Shown here piece by piece: positions 46,832-55,136 of a stretch of 64,000 nt of DNA. Source of the DNA: Nocardioides sp. Its GTDB lineage: Bacteria; Actinomycetota; Actinomycetes; Propionibacteriales; Nocardioidaceae. Every line of letters begins with the position of its first letter. Within the stretch, counting starts at the first letter, position 1. The stretch lies in NCBI GenBank assembly GCA_030698375.1, contig JAUYLL010000132.1, positions 51,651 to 115,650 on the forward strand, given 5' to 3'. Position numbers and translations under genes: made by a program. The notes below the pieces were generated by a model. The model worked only from the letters and a program-made list of their open reading frames with translations. It was not told the DNA's origin and did not search any database.

Positions 46832-48169
46832 GTGCAGCAGATCCTCGACGCCATCATGGCCGGCGACACCAGCCAGGAGGACTTCGCCAACCTCACCCTT
46901 CCCGAGTCCTACCGCGCGGCGACCGTGCACAAGGACGAGGTCGACATGTTCGAAGGCCTCACCGCCAAGGAGAAGGACCCCCGCAAGTCGATCCACATCG
47001 AGGACGTCGCGCTGCCCGAGCTCGGGCCCGGCGAGGCGTACGTCGCGGTGATGGCCTCGGCCATCAACTACAACACCGTGTGGACCTCGATCTTCGAGCC
47101 CGTGTCCACCTTCGGGTTCCTCGAGCGCTACGGCCGGCTCTCCGAGCTCACCAAGCGCCACGACCTGCCCTACCACGTGGTCGGCTCCGACCTGGCCGGC
47201 GTGGTGCTGCAGACCGGCCCCGGCGTGTCCCGCTGGAAGCCCGGCACCGAGGTCGTCGCGCACTGCCTGTCCGTCGAGCTCGAGGACGCCGACGGCCACG
47301 ACGACACGATGATGGACCCCCAGCAGCGGATCTGGGGCTTCGAGACCAACTTCGGCGGCCTGGCCCACATCGCCCTGGTCAAGGCCAACCAGCTGATGCC
47401 CAAGCCCGACCACCTCACCTGGGAAGAGGCCGCCTCCCCCGGTCTGGTCAACTGCACCGCCTACCGCCAGCTGGTCTCCAAGAACGGCGGCAACATGAAG
47501 CAGGGCGACAACGTCCTGATCTGGGGCGCCTCCGGCGGACTGGGCGGCTTCGCCACCCAGTACGCCCTTAACGGCGGCGCGGTCCCGATCTGCGTGGTTT
47601 CCAACGAGCAGAAGGCCGCCATCGCCCGCTCCATGGGCGCGGAGTTGGTCATCAACCGCTCCGAGGAGGACTACAAGTTCTGGAAGGACGAGCACACCCA
47701 GGACCCCAAGGAGTGGAAGCGCTTCGGCTCCAAGATCCGTGAGCTCACCGGCGGCGAGGACATCGACATCGTCTTCGAGCACCCCGGCCGCGAGACCTTC
47801 GGCGCCTCGGTCTACGTCACCCGCAAGGGCGGCACCATCACCACCTGCGCCTCCACCAGCGGCTACATGCACGAGTACGACAATCGCTACCTGTGGATGA
47901 ACCTCAAGCGGATCATCTCGTCGCACTTCGCCAACTACCGCGAGTCCTGGGAGGCCAACCGCCTCATTGCCAAGGGCATGATCCACCCGACCCTGTCGCG
48001 GACCTACTCCCTCGACGACGTCGGCCAGGCCGCCCTCGACGTCCACAACAACGCCCACCAGGGCAAGGTCGGCGTCCTGTGCCTGGCCCCCGAGGAGGGC
48101 CTCGGCGTGCGCAACCCCGAGATGCGCGAGCAGCACGTCGACGCCATCAACCGCTTCCGCGGGGTGTGA
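46832..48169 (+). CDS. ccr: Crotonyl-CoA carboxylase/reductase
   Basis: A 445-residue MDR-superfamily enzyme that reduces and carboxylates crotonyl-CoA to ethylmalonyl-CoA with NADPH and CO2, the key step of the ethylmalonyl-CoA pathway. The residues known to hold CO2 in this family are in place: Asn in SAINYNTVW, Phe-Glu in WGFETNFGG and His in IISSHFANYRE. The NADPH site is WGASGGLGGFATQY. The start is GTG at 46832 after AGGAGCACCC. A strong terminator follows. It also can feed ethylmalonyl-CoA to polyketide synthesis, but no such genes are here. Confidence 0.97.
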   Translation: MQQILDAIMAGDTSQEDFANLTLPESYRAATVHKDEVDMFEGLTAKEKDPRKSIHIEDVALPELGPGEAYVAVMASAINYNTVWTSIFEPVSTFGFLERYGRLSELTKRHDLPYHVVGSDLAGVVLQTGPGVSRWKPGTEVVAHCLSVELEDADGHDDTMMDPQQRIWGFETNFGGLAHIALVKANQLMPKPDHLTWEEAASPGLVNCTAYRQLVSKNGGNMKQGDNVLIWGASGGLGGFATQYALNGGAVPICVVSNEQKAAIARSMGAELVINRSEEDYKFWKDEHTQDPKEWKRFGSKIRELTGGEDIDIVFEHPGRETFGASVYVTRKGGTITTCASTSGYMHEYDNRYLWMNLKRIISSHFANYRESWEANRLIAKGMIHPTLSRTYSLDDVGQAALDVHNNAHQGKVGVLCLAPEEGLGVRNPEMREQHVDAINRFRGV

Positions 48170-48197
48170 CGATCTCCACGCAGATCGAGGCGTGACA

Positions 48198-48236
48198 CAG
48201 GCGGGCTCGGGGTGACCAACACCCCGGGCCCGCCTG
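48198..48236 (+). terminator. Intrinsic terminator of ccr
   Basis: CAGGCGGGCTCGGGGTG pairs with CACCCCGGGCCCGCCTG (17 bp with one G-U) around a 5-base loop, followed by TAGTTTG. It lies 28 bases past the ccr stop. Confidence 0.85.
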
Positions 48237-48276
48237 TAGTTTGGGCACGACCCCCAGACGCGTGAGGTGAGGAAGC

Positions 48277-49485
48277 ATGAGCGACCGAAACGGCCTGTCC
48301 ATCTTCGGCGAGCAGCCGAGACCGGACCGCCCTGGCACCTCCGACGACGAGGCCACCCAGGTCATCCCGGTCGTCAGGGATGACCCCCGTGCGAGCGGCG
48401 CCAGCGCCCGTCCGCAGCCTGCAGGCAGGCCCTCCACACCCCCACCTGCCGGTGCCGCCGACGGGTTCCCCGTCGTCCGCCGCGGTGGCTACGACAGGGA
48501 CGCCGTCGATCGTGCCGTGCAGGCGCTCCTCAGCGAGCGCAGCACTCTCGCGGGCGACGCCCAGGAGGGCCGCCGACGCGTCGACGCGCTCGAGAAGCAG
48601 GTCACGGACCTTCAGCAACGCCTGACGGAAAACGCCACCCCGTCGTACGCCGGCCTGGGCGGCCGCGCCTCCGAGATGCTCCGGCTCGCCGAGGAGCAGT
48701 CCGACGAGGTGCTGGTCGAGGCCCGGGCCGAGGCAGCCGACCTGCGGGAGCAGGCCGCACGGGACGCCGAGGCGTTGCGCGCCGACGCTTCCCGCGAGGC
48801 CGAGGACATGCGCATGGTCCAGCTCGAGGACCTCGAGGAGACCCGCAAGCTGGCCATGGCCGCCGTCGAGCAGGAGCGGGCCGCGGCCCGGAGCGAGGCC
48901 GAGGATCTGCTCGCGTCCGCCCGTCGGGAGGCCGAGCAGCTGCGGCTCGCTGCCGAGCAGGAGACCACCGCGATGCGCACCGGAGCCCAGCGCGAGGCCG
49001 AGAAGGCTCGCGCCGGAGCGGACCGCGAGGTCCAGGAGGCGCGTCGGGTGCTCGCGGTCGAGAAGGAGCGGCTGGCTCGCGAAGCGGCCGACCACCACGA
49101 GTCCGCGCTGGCCCAGACCCAGCAGCTCGTCGGCGACGCCGAGGCCCGCGCCCACGCCGCCGAGAAGCGGTCCCAGGAGGCCACGAGGCAGGCCAACGCC
49201 CAGCGCGACCAGGTGGTCGCCGAGGCCGAGCAGACGCTGAGCCGGGCCCGCCGCGAGGCCGAGCAGGTCGTGACGACTGCCAAGAGCCAGGCAGCGAGCA
49301 TCACCGCCTCCGGCAAGGCCGACGCCGAGCGCGAGCTCGCCGCGATTCGCGCTGAGGTCGACCGGGTCACCCGCCGACGGGACGCGATCGTGGCTCAGTT
49401 GGGGGCGCTGCGTGACGTGGTCGCTGGTTTCGGCGACGGCCCCGACACCTCCGAGCCGGCCGGTCAGGACGAGCAGCAGGGCTGA
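48277..49485 (+). CDS. DivIVA/Scy-like coiled-coil protein
   Basis: A 402-residue protein with a Pro-rich disordered start (1-65), a short DivIVA-type segment GGYDRDAVDRAVQALLSE, then an almost unbroken coiled coil rich in Ala/Glu/Arg with repeats such as ARREAEQLRLAAEQET and AERELAAIRAEVDRVTRRRD. Proteins of this design organise polar growth or the cell envelope in actinobacteria; older annotations call them cellulose-binding proteins. It has its own ATG at 48277 behind GAGGTGAGG. It shares no obvious function with ccr upstream. Confidence 0.8.
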   Translation: MSDRNGLSIFGEQPRPDRPGTSDDEATQVIPVVRDDPRASGASARPQPAGRPSTPPPAGAADGFPVVRRGGYDRDAVDRAVQALLSERSTLAGDAQEGRRRVDALEKQVTDLQQRLTENATPSYAGLGGRASEMLRLAEEQSDEVLVEARAEAADLREQAARDAEALRADASREAEDMRMVQLEDLEETRKLAMAAVEQERAAARSEAEDLLASARREAEQLRLAAEQETTAMRTGAQREAEKARAGADREVQEARRVLAVEKERLAREAADHHESALAQTQQLVGDAEARAHAAEKRSQEATRQANAQRDQVVAEAEQTLSRARREAEQVVTTAKSQAASITASGKADAERELAAIRAEVDRVTRRRDAIVAQLGALRDVVAGFGDGPDTSEPAGQDEQQG

Positions 49486-49491
49486 AACACC

Positions 49492-49534
49492 GCGGGCGCG
49501 GGGTGGGCCGGTTCGTGGCACACCCCGCGCCCGC
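49492..49534. terminator. Bidirectional hairpin between convergent genes
   Basis: GCGGGCGCGGGGTG pairs perfectly with CACCCCGCGCCCGC (14 bp, 15-base loop). It lies between the coiled-coil gene and the hydroxyacyl-CoA dehydrogenase gene. Confidence 0.75.
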
Positions 49535-49554
49535 GCACGGTCAGCGTCGGGAGG

Positions 49555-50775
49555 TCAGCTGTAGTCGTGGAAGCCGCGGCCGGTCTTGCGGCCGAGGTTC
49601 CCCTCCGCCACGACCTTCTCGAGGGTGGCGGCCGGCGCGAAGCCGGGGTGCTTGAACTCCTCGTGCAGCTCACGCTGGATCGCCAGCGAGACGTCGTTCC
49701 CCACGACGTCGAGCAGCTGGAAGGGACCCATCGGGAAGCCCGCCTCGGCCTTCACCGCCTCGTCGATGGTCGACAGGTCGTGCTCCCCCTCCTCGGCGAG
49801 CTTGACGGCGTCGTTGAGGTAGGGGAAGAGCAGTGCGTTCACGATGAAGCCCGGGCGGTCGGTGCACGACACCGCGACCTTCCCGACCCGTCCGCACAGC
49901 GCCCGCACCGTCTCGTCGACGGCAGGTGCGGTCGTGGCGGTGGTCACCACCTCGACCAGCTTCATGACGGGGGCGGGGTTGAAGAAGTGCATGCCGATCA
50001 CGGCCTCGGGTCGCTCGGTGGCGTCACCGCAGGCGGTGATGGGCAGCGAGGACGTGGTGGTCGCGAGGATCGCACCCGGCTTGCAGATCGCGTCGAGGGC
50101 CCGGAACAGCTCGGTCTTGATCGCGAGGTCCTCGGCGATGGCCTCCACGACGAGGTCGACGTCGGCGAGGTCCTCCCGAGCGGTGGTCCCGCGAAGGCGC
50201 CCGAGCACGGCGCTCTTGGACTCCTCGTCGAGCTTCCCGCGGGAGATCGCCTTGTCGAGGGACTTGGTGGTGCCGGCCTGCACGCCGGCGACCTTCTCCT
50301 CCGAGCGACCGACGTAGACCACGTCGTACCCGGCCTTCGCGAAGACCTCCACGATCCCGGAAGCCATCGTGCCGGTCCCCACCACGCCGACCGTCGCGAT
50401 CTCGTGCTGGGGTCGGGGTGCGTCGTCGGCCGACGGGGTCTCCTCGTCGGGCACGACCTCGCCGTCGGCGTAGGTGTAGAACCCACGCCCGGCCGCCTTT
50501 CCGGTGCGCCCTGCGGCCACCAGCTTCTCCAGCAGGTCGGCCGGCTTGTGCAGCTCGTCGCCGGACTCGGCGTGCCGCGCCGCCAACTGGTCCCGCACCA
50601 CGTCGAGGCCGAGCTCGTCGAGGGCGGTCAACGGACCGGCGGGGTAGCCGCAGCCGAAGCGCATGGCTGCGTCGATGTCGGCGCGGGAGGCGTACGAGTC
50701 CTCGTACATCCGCACGGCGTGGTTCAGGTACGGGAGCACGAGTGTGCTGCTGATCTGCGCGGTGGTGTCGGTCAT
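49555..50775 (-). CDS. 3-hydroxyacyl-CoA dehydrogenase with an extra N-terminal 3HCDH_C domain
   Basis: A 406-residue enzyme with an unusual order: a first C-terminal-type helical domain (1-115; VLPYLNHAVRMYEDSYASRA, FGCGYPAGPLTALDELGLDV, GFYTY), then the NAD-binding domain (GVVGTGTMASGIVEVFAKAG; VVEAIAEDLAIK; the catalytic His in IGMHFFNPAPVMKLVEVV), then a normal second helical domain (RPGFIVNALLFPYLNDAVKL; GFPMGPFQLLDVVG). It should oxidise 3-hydroxybutyryl-CoA or reduce acetoacetyl-CoA. It has an operator-like palindrome 20 bases upstream that it shares with ccr, so a role in the ethylmalonyl-CoA pathway or butyrate metabolism is likely. Confidence 0.9.
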   Translation of the reverse strand: MTDTTAQISSTLVLPYLNHAVRMYEDSYASRADIDAAMRFGCGYPAGPLTALDELGLDVVRDQLAARHAESGDELHKPADLLEKLVAAGRTGKAAGRGFYTYADGEVVPDEETPSADDAPRPQHEIATVGVVGTGTMASGIVEVFAKAGYDVVYVGRSEEKVAGVQAGTTKSLDKAISRGKLDEESKSAVLGRLRGTTAREDLADVDLVVEAIAEDLAIKTELFRALDAICKPGAILATTTSSLPITACGDATERPEAVIGMHFFNPAPVMKLVEVVTTATTAPAVDETVRALCGRVGKVAVSCTDRPGFIVNALLFPYLNDAVKLAEEGEHDLSTIDEAVKAEAGFPMGPFQLLDVVGNDVSLAIQRELHEEFKHPGFAPAATLEKVVAEGNLGRKTGRGFHDYS

Positions 50776-50795
50776 GCGCTCGAGGATGACACGGA

Positions 50796-50811
50796 GCTAC
50801 TGGTCAGTAGC
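50796..50811 (-). promoter_or_regulatory. Operator-like palindrome upstream of the hydroxyacyl-CoA dehydrogenase
   Basis: GCTACTG-GT-CAGTAGC is a perfect 7-bp inverted repeat with a 2-base centre, typical in size for TetR-family operators. It lies 20 bases before the start at 50775, and 12 of its inner 14 bases match the palindrome in the ccr promoter. Confidence 0.5.
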
Positions 50812-50860
50812 AAGCGTCCGTCCTGCGGACTGGACACACGGCTGCGTCGAGTGTCGTGCA

Positions 50861-52426
50861 TCACGTGTTCGCACGCTCCTCCTTCGGCACCACGGTGATC
50901 TCGCCCGAGCGTCGACCCTCGCGGAAGGCGCGGACCTCCTCACGCACCTTCGGCAGCAGCAGGTAGCAGGCGGTCAGGTTGAAGATCGCGCAGACGAAGA
51001 GCATCGAGTCGGCGAAGTCCAGGACCGAACCGAGCTCCACCACGGTGCCGATGACGGTGAACACGCAGAAGATGATCTTGAACGCCAGCTCCTTGGCAGG
51101 GCTGCGGCCGACCAGCGTCGTCCAGGCCTTGAGGGTGTAGTAGCTCCACGTGATGAGCGTCGAGAAGGCGAAGAAGGCCACCGCCACGGCCAGCACGTTC
51201 CCGAAGCCCGGCAGGAAGGTCTCGAAGGAACGCGAGGTCAGGACGACGCCGGTGTCGTTGGTGACCTCCTCCCCCGCGGCGGCTCCGGCGAGCAGCTCGC
51301 CGTAGAACGCGGTGTCGGCGATGACAATCGTGAGGGCCGTCATCGTGCAGACCACCACAGTGTCGATGAACGGCTCGAGGAGCGCGACGTACCCCTCGCT
51401 CACCGGGTGCTTGGTCTTCGCCGCGGAGTGCACGATGGGAGCCGAGCCCACGCCCGCCTCGTTGGAGAACGCCGCGCGCTGGAAGCCGATGATGAGAACG
51501 CCGACCACACCGCCGGCGACGCCCTCGGGGTTGAACGCCCCGTTCACGATCGTGCTGACCGCGCCGGGCACCTCGCCGATGTTGCCGAAGATCACCAGCA
51601 GGCAGGCCACCACGTAGAGGATCCCCATGAACGGCACGAGCCGCGAGGTGACCTTGCCGATCGAGGTGACACCGCCCAGGATTACCGCGCCGACGAGCAG
51701 CGCCAGGATGATGCCGAAGATCAGTGCAGCACCGTCGGACCCGAGGAAGCCGTCGGCACCGCCGGTGACCTCCTGGGCCTGCGCGAAGGTCTGGTTGGCC
51801 TGGAAGGCGTTGCCGCCCAGGGCACCGAAGAGGATCAGGGCCACCGCGAAGATGCCCACCGCGATCTTGCTGGCCGGTCTCCCGAACCGCTCGAAGGCCA
51901 CCGGCATGTAGCGGAACGGTCCTCCGGTGACGGTGCCGTCCTCGTGCAGCTCGCGGTACTTCACGCCCAGCGTGCACTCCACGAACTTGGTCGCCATGCC
52001 GAGCAGCCCGGCGATGATCATCCAGAGCGTGGCGCCGGGCCCACCGATGGTCACCGCCACCGCCACACCGGCGATGTTGCCGAGACCGACGGTGCCTGAC
52101 ACCGCCGAGGAGAGCGCCTGGAAGTGGGTGACCTCGCCCGGGTCGCTCATGCGCGAGTACTTGCCGCGCACCAGGCCGATCGACGTCCGCGCCCCGGTGA
52201 CCTGCACTCCGCGCAGGTAGACCGTGAAGATGGCCGCCGCCGCGACGAGCCAGAGCACGATCACCGGGAAGGTCACCGGACCGACGCTCACCTCGAAGAA
52301 GACCACGGAGGCGACGGCGGCGGCGACCGGCTCGAAACCGTCGCTGACCGACTCCTCGAACCGGGCCAACCAGCTGCTGTCCGCGTCTTGTGCGGCGCTG
52401 ATCACGGCCGCGGGCGTGAGAATCAT
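50861..52426 (-). CDS. Alanine/glycine:cation symporter (AGCS family)
   Basis: A 521-residue secondary transporter with about 11 hydrophobic segments. Family stretches include [50 protein letters not shown] and [20 protein letters not shown]. It imports alanine or glycine with Na+ or H+. ATG at 52426 (MILTPAAV) is preferred; GTG at 52444 would add six residues. It lies alone, with nucS divergent on the plus strand. Confidence 0.94.
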   Translation of the reverse strand: MILTPAAVISAAQDADSSWLARFEESVSDGFEPVAAAVASVVFFEVSVGPVTFPVIVLWLVAAAAIFTVYLRGVQVTGARTSIGLVRGKYSRMSDPGEVTHFQALSSAVSGTVGLGNIAGVAVAVTIGGPGATLWMIIAGLLGMATKFVECTLGVKYRELHEDGTVTGGPFRYMPVAFERFGRPASKIAVGIFAVALILFGALGGNAFQANQTFAQAQEVTGGADGFLGSDGAALIFGIILALLVGAVILGGVTSIGKVTSRLVPFMGILYVVACLLVIFGNIGEVPGAVSTIVNGAFNPEGVAGGVVGVLIIGFQRAAFSNEAGVGSAPIVHSAAKTKHPVSEGYVALLEPFIDTVVVCTMTALTIVIADTAFYGELLAGAAAGEEVTNDTGVVLTSRSFETFLPGFGNVLAVAVAFFAFSTLITWSYYTLKAWTTLVGRSPAKELAFKIIFCVFTVIGTVVELGSVLDFADSMLFVCAIFNLTACYLLLPKVREEVRAFREGRRSGEITVVPKEERANT

Positions 52427-52525
52427 GCGTGTGGTCTGCCCCACGTCCGCAGATCAGAAACCATCCCGCTCCGAATCCGGTGCCGAGGTGACCGGCTCCC
52501 GGCCGGCCCGGTAGATTCCGGCGGC

Positions 52526-53200
52526 GTGAGACTCGTCGTTGCGCGCTGCCAGGTCGACTACGCCGGCCGGCTGACGGCGCACCTGCCGATGGCCACACGG
52601 GTCCTCATGCTCAAGGCCGACGGATCGGTGCTCGTGCACTCCGACGGCGGCTCCTACAAGCCGCTGAACTGGATGTCCCCGCCGTGCACCGTGCGGGAGG
52701 GGACGACGGACGACGGCCACGTCGAGTGGACCGTGACCGCGAAGAGCGGCGACAGCCTCCGGATCCTCGTCGAGGAGGTCGTCCACGACTCCCAGCACGA
52801 CCTCGGGGTCGACCCGGGGCTGCAGAAGGACGGGGTCGAGAAGCACCTCCAGGAGCTGCTCGCCGAGCACCCCGGGACCCTCGTCGAGGGCCTCACCCTG
52901 GTCAGACGCGAGTTCCCGACCGCCATCGGCCCGGTCGACCTGATGTGCCGTGACACCGCCGGTGCGTCGGTCGCGGTCGAGATCAAGCGTCGTGGCGAGA
53001 TCGACGGCGTCGAGCAGCTGACCCGCTACCTCGAGCTCCTCAACCGGGACCCGCTCCTCGCGCCGGTGCGAGGGATCTTCGCAGCCCAGGAGATCAAGCC
53101 ACAGGCACGGGTCCTCGCCACCGACCGCGGCATCACCTGTGCCGTGCTCGACTACGACGCGCTGCGCGGGATGGACGACCCCGCGTCACGGCTGTTCTGA
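52526..53200 (+). CDS. nucS: Mismatch-specific endonuclease NucS (EndoMS)
   Basis: A 224-residue enzyme that cuts both strands at mismatches and provides the non-canonical mismatch repair of actinobacteria lacking MutS/MutL. It has the N-terminal dimer/DNA-binding domain ([20 protein letters not shown]), the RecB-like catalytic core ([30 protein letters not shown]) and the C-terminal [12 protein letters not shown]...RLF, which resembles the beta-clamp-contacting tail. The start is GTG at 52526. Its end overlaps the convergent histidine kinase gene by 49 bases. Confidence 0.94.
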   Translation: MRLVVARCQVDYAGRLTAHLPMATRVLMLKADGSVLVHSDGGSYKPLNWMSPPCTVREGTTDDGHVEWTVTAKSGDSLRILVEEVVHDSQHDLGVDPGLQKDGVEKHLQELLAEHPGTLVEGLTLVRREFPTAIGPVDLMCRDTAGASVAVEIKRRGEIDGVEQLTRYLELLNRDPLLAPVRGIFAAQEIKPQARVLATDRGITCAVLDYDALRGMDDPASRLF

Positions 53201-54318
53201 GCCGTCGCGGGCGGCAGCCGGACCGACACCGTCGTGCCCACGCCCGGCTCGCTCTGGACCGCGATCGACCCGCCGTGGGCGGTGACGATCGCCTGGGCGA
53301 TCGACAGCCCCAGGCCCGCGCCCCGCGCGTGGCTCTCGACGGCGTGCCGCGCACGGAAGAGCCGCTCGAAGACCCGGGGCACCTCCTCCGGGTCCACCCC
53401 GACACCGGTGTCGCGGACGTCCACGACCACGGAGCCGCCCCCCGCCCCGCTTCCCTCGTCGCGTCGTACCGCGACGGTGACGGTCCCGCCGGCTGGCGTG
53501 AACTTGACGGCGTTGGTGAGCAGGTTGTCGAGGACCTGACCGAGCCTCATCTGGTCGCCCACCACGACACTGTCACCAGGCTGCCCCTCGACCTCGAGGA
53601 GCAGCGTCAGCCCCCCGGCCTCGGCGAGCGGCCGTGCCGCGGCCACGGCATCGGCCGCCAGCCGGGCCAGGTCGACGGTGGACGTGTTGAGCACCAAGCG
53701 CTCGTGGGTCACTGAAGCGACCGTGAGCAGGTCGTCGACGAGCCGGAGCTCGCGCTGGGCGTTGCGCTCGATCACCTCCAGCAGGTCGCGGGCGACGTCG
53801 CTGAGATGCTCCGAGCCGAGGTCGGCGAGCAGCTCGGTGTAGCCGATGATCGAGGACAGCGGCGTGCGCAGCTCGTGGGAGACCGTGGCGATGAGCTCCT
53901 CGCGCATGCGGTCGGCCTCCTGCTGCAGCCGTGCGCGCTCGGTGACGTCGCGGACCGCGGCCGAGATCACCAGGCCCTCCGATGTCTCCAACGGGGCGAG
54001 CGAGATCTCGACGGGAAACTCCGTGCCGTCCTTGCGGCGCGCCGCGAGGTCCCGGTCGATGCCGCCCATCGGGCGGGTGTGGGGGTCCACGACGTACCCG
54101 TCGCGGCGGGACTGATGGTGCCCCAGCGCGCTCTCCGGGACCAGGATCTCCACCGGCTGCCCCACGAGCTCGGAGCGGTCGTAGCCGAAGAGCCGCTCCG
54201 TCTGCGCGTTGACCAGCCGGATCGTGCCCCGAGCGTCCACGATGACGAACGCGTCAGGGGCCGCCTCCAGCAGGCTCCGGAAGTAGCGGTCCTCGTGAGG
54301 GATGTCGTCCGCGCTCAC
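53152..54318 (-). CDS. PAS-domain sensor histidine kinase
   Basis: A 388-residue soluble kinase. There is a PAS domain (18-128; [20 protein letters not shown] ... [15 protein letters not shown]), then HisKA with phospho-accepting His148 ([17 protein letters not shown]) and a HATPase with N, G1, F and G2 boxes ([49 protein letters not shown]). There are no transmembrane helices, so the signal is cytoplasmic. No response regulator is nearby. The start ATG overlaps the ferritin stop (ATGA), a rare pairing that suggests sensing of iron, oxygen or redox state. The 3' end overlaps nucS. Confidence 0.9.
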   Translation of the reverse strand: MSADDIPHEDRYFRSLLEAAPDAFVIVDARGTIRLVNAQTERLFGYDRSELVGQPVEILVPESALGHHQSRRDGYVVDPHTRPMGGIDRDLAARRKDGTEFPVEISLAPLETSEGLVISAAVRDVTERARLQQEADRMREELIATVSHELRTPLSSIIGYTELLADLGSEHLSDVARDLLEVIERNAQRELRLVDDLLTVASVTHERLVLNTSTVDLARLAADAVAAARPLAEAGGLTLLLEVEGQPGDSVVVGDQMRLGQVLDNLLTNAVKFTPAGGTVTVAVRRDEGSGAGGGSVVVDVRDTGVGVDPEEVPRVFERLFRARHAVESHARGAGLGLSIAQAIVTAHGGSIAVQSEPGVGTTVSVRLPPATAQNSRDAGSSIPRSAS

Positions 54319-54842
54319 CCCACGCCCGCGATGCGGGGCGCGGTCGGGTCGGACTGGTCGTCACCGTGCTCGCGGGCGACGTACTCCTCGATGTCCTCGA
54401 TGTCCTCCCTGTTGCGGGAGACGACCGCGAGCAGGTCGCTGACCGTGGCGACCTCCTCGACCTGCTCCTTCACGAACCACTGGAGGAACTGCTCGGAGGC
54501 GTAGTCGTGCTCCTCGCGCGCGGTCCGCACCAGGGCGTGGACCTGCTCGGTGACCTGTCGCTCCTGCTCGAGGGCGAGCGCCACGGGGGCCACCAGGTCC
54601 TCGAACCCGGAGACCGGAGCCGTGACCGCCGGGATGTCCACCTCAGAGTCGGTGTCGAGGAGGTACTGCACCATCATGAGCGCGTGGTCGCGCTCCTCGG
54701 CCGCCTGGGCGTAGAAGAACGCCGCCATCCTGGGCATCGTCAACGCGTCGTAGTAGACCGCGCACGACAGGTACTGGTTGTGAGCGGCGAGCTCACGGCC
54801 GATCTGCAGGTTGAGCTGATCGACGAAGCGGGGTGCGGGCAC
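54315..54842 (-). CDS. Ferritin (non-heme)
   Basis: A 175-residue four-helix iron-storage protein. Ferroxidase-site residues appear in order: Glu in GRELAAHNQYLSCAVYYDAL, Glu and His in AQAAEERDHALMMVQYL, Glu in LALEQERQVTEQV and Gln/Glu in SEQFLQWFVKEQVEE. The Met that binds heme in bacterioferritin is not evident. It oxidises Fe(II) and stores the mineral. It lies between a small Cys-rich protein and a PAS kinase, with a DtxR/IdeR-like box upstream of the series. Confidence 0.93.
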   Translation of the reverse strand: MPAPRFVDQLNLQIGRELAAHNQYLSCAVYYDALTMPRMAAFFYAQAAEERDHALMMVQYLLDTDSEVDIPAVTAPVSGFEDLVAPVALALEQERQVTEQVHALVRTAREEHDYASEQFLQWFVKEQVEEVATVSDLLAVVSRNREDIEDIEEYVAREHGDDQSDPTAPRIAGVG

Positions 54843-54885
54843 GGGAACCTCCAGGGGCGGGACGCAACACCACCCTAGTGCGCGG

Positions 54886-55080
54886 TCAGGCGGCCTGCGT
54901 CAGACGCTTCTTGGTGACCTTCTTGCCGTCGACCCGAACCAGCTTGCGCTTCTTGACCGTGTAGCCCTCGGGCAAGGTGCCTTCCTTCAGCATGCGCAGC
55001 GGGCAGCGTGAGCAGGACGACCTCGAGGCGCAGCACTCGCGCTTGGGGAGCCGATGCTCCTTGTCCTTCTTCTTGCCCAC
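54886..55080 (-). CDS. Small Cys-rich basic protein of unknown function
   Basis: A 64-residue very basic protein: MGKKKDKEHRLPKREC, a cysteine cluster CCASRSSCSRCPLRML, then a Lys-rich tail VKKRKLVRVDGKKVTKKRLT. The four Cys could bind a metal or an Fe-S cluster. The GTG at 55080 is chosen as a leaderless start, because TATGCT at 55088-55093 makes a good -10 element 7 bases before it; ATG at 55092 is the alternative. The ferritin gene follows 43 bases later. I do not recognise a named family. Confidence 0.65.
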   Translation of the reverse strand: MGKKKDKEHRLPKRECCASRSSCSRCPLRMLKEGTLPEGYTVKKRKLVRVDGKKVTKKRLTQAA

Positions 55081-55087
55081 AGGGGCC

Positions 55088-55123
55088 AGCATAGCCGATC
55101 GAAGTGAGGGTTGCCTCACCTCA
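55088..55123 (-). promoter_or_regulatory. Promoter with a DtxR/IdeR-like box before the iron-storage operon
   Basis: On the minus strand, TGAGGTGAGGCAACCCTCA (55105-55123) matches 14 of 19 positions of the DtxR/IdeR consensus TTAGGTTAGGCTAACCTAA. A -10-like TATGCT follows at 55093-55088. The box would cover the -35 region of a leaderless transcript starting near 55080. Confidence 0.5.
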
Positions 55124-55136
55124 TCTCGGCGAACCT

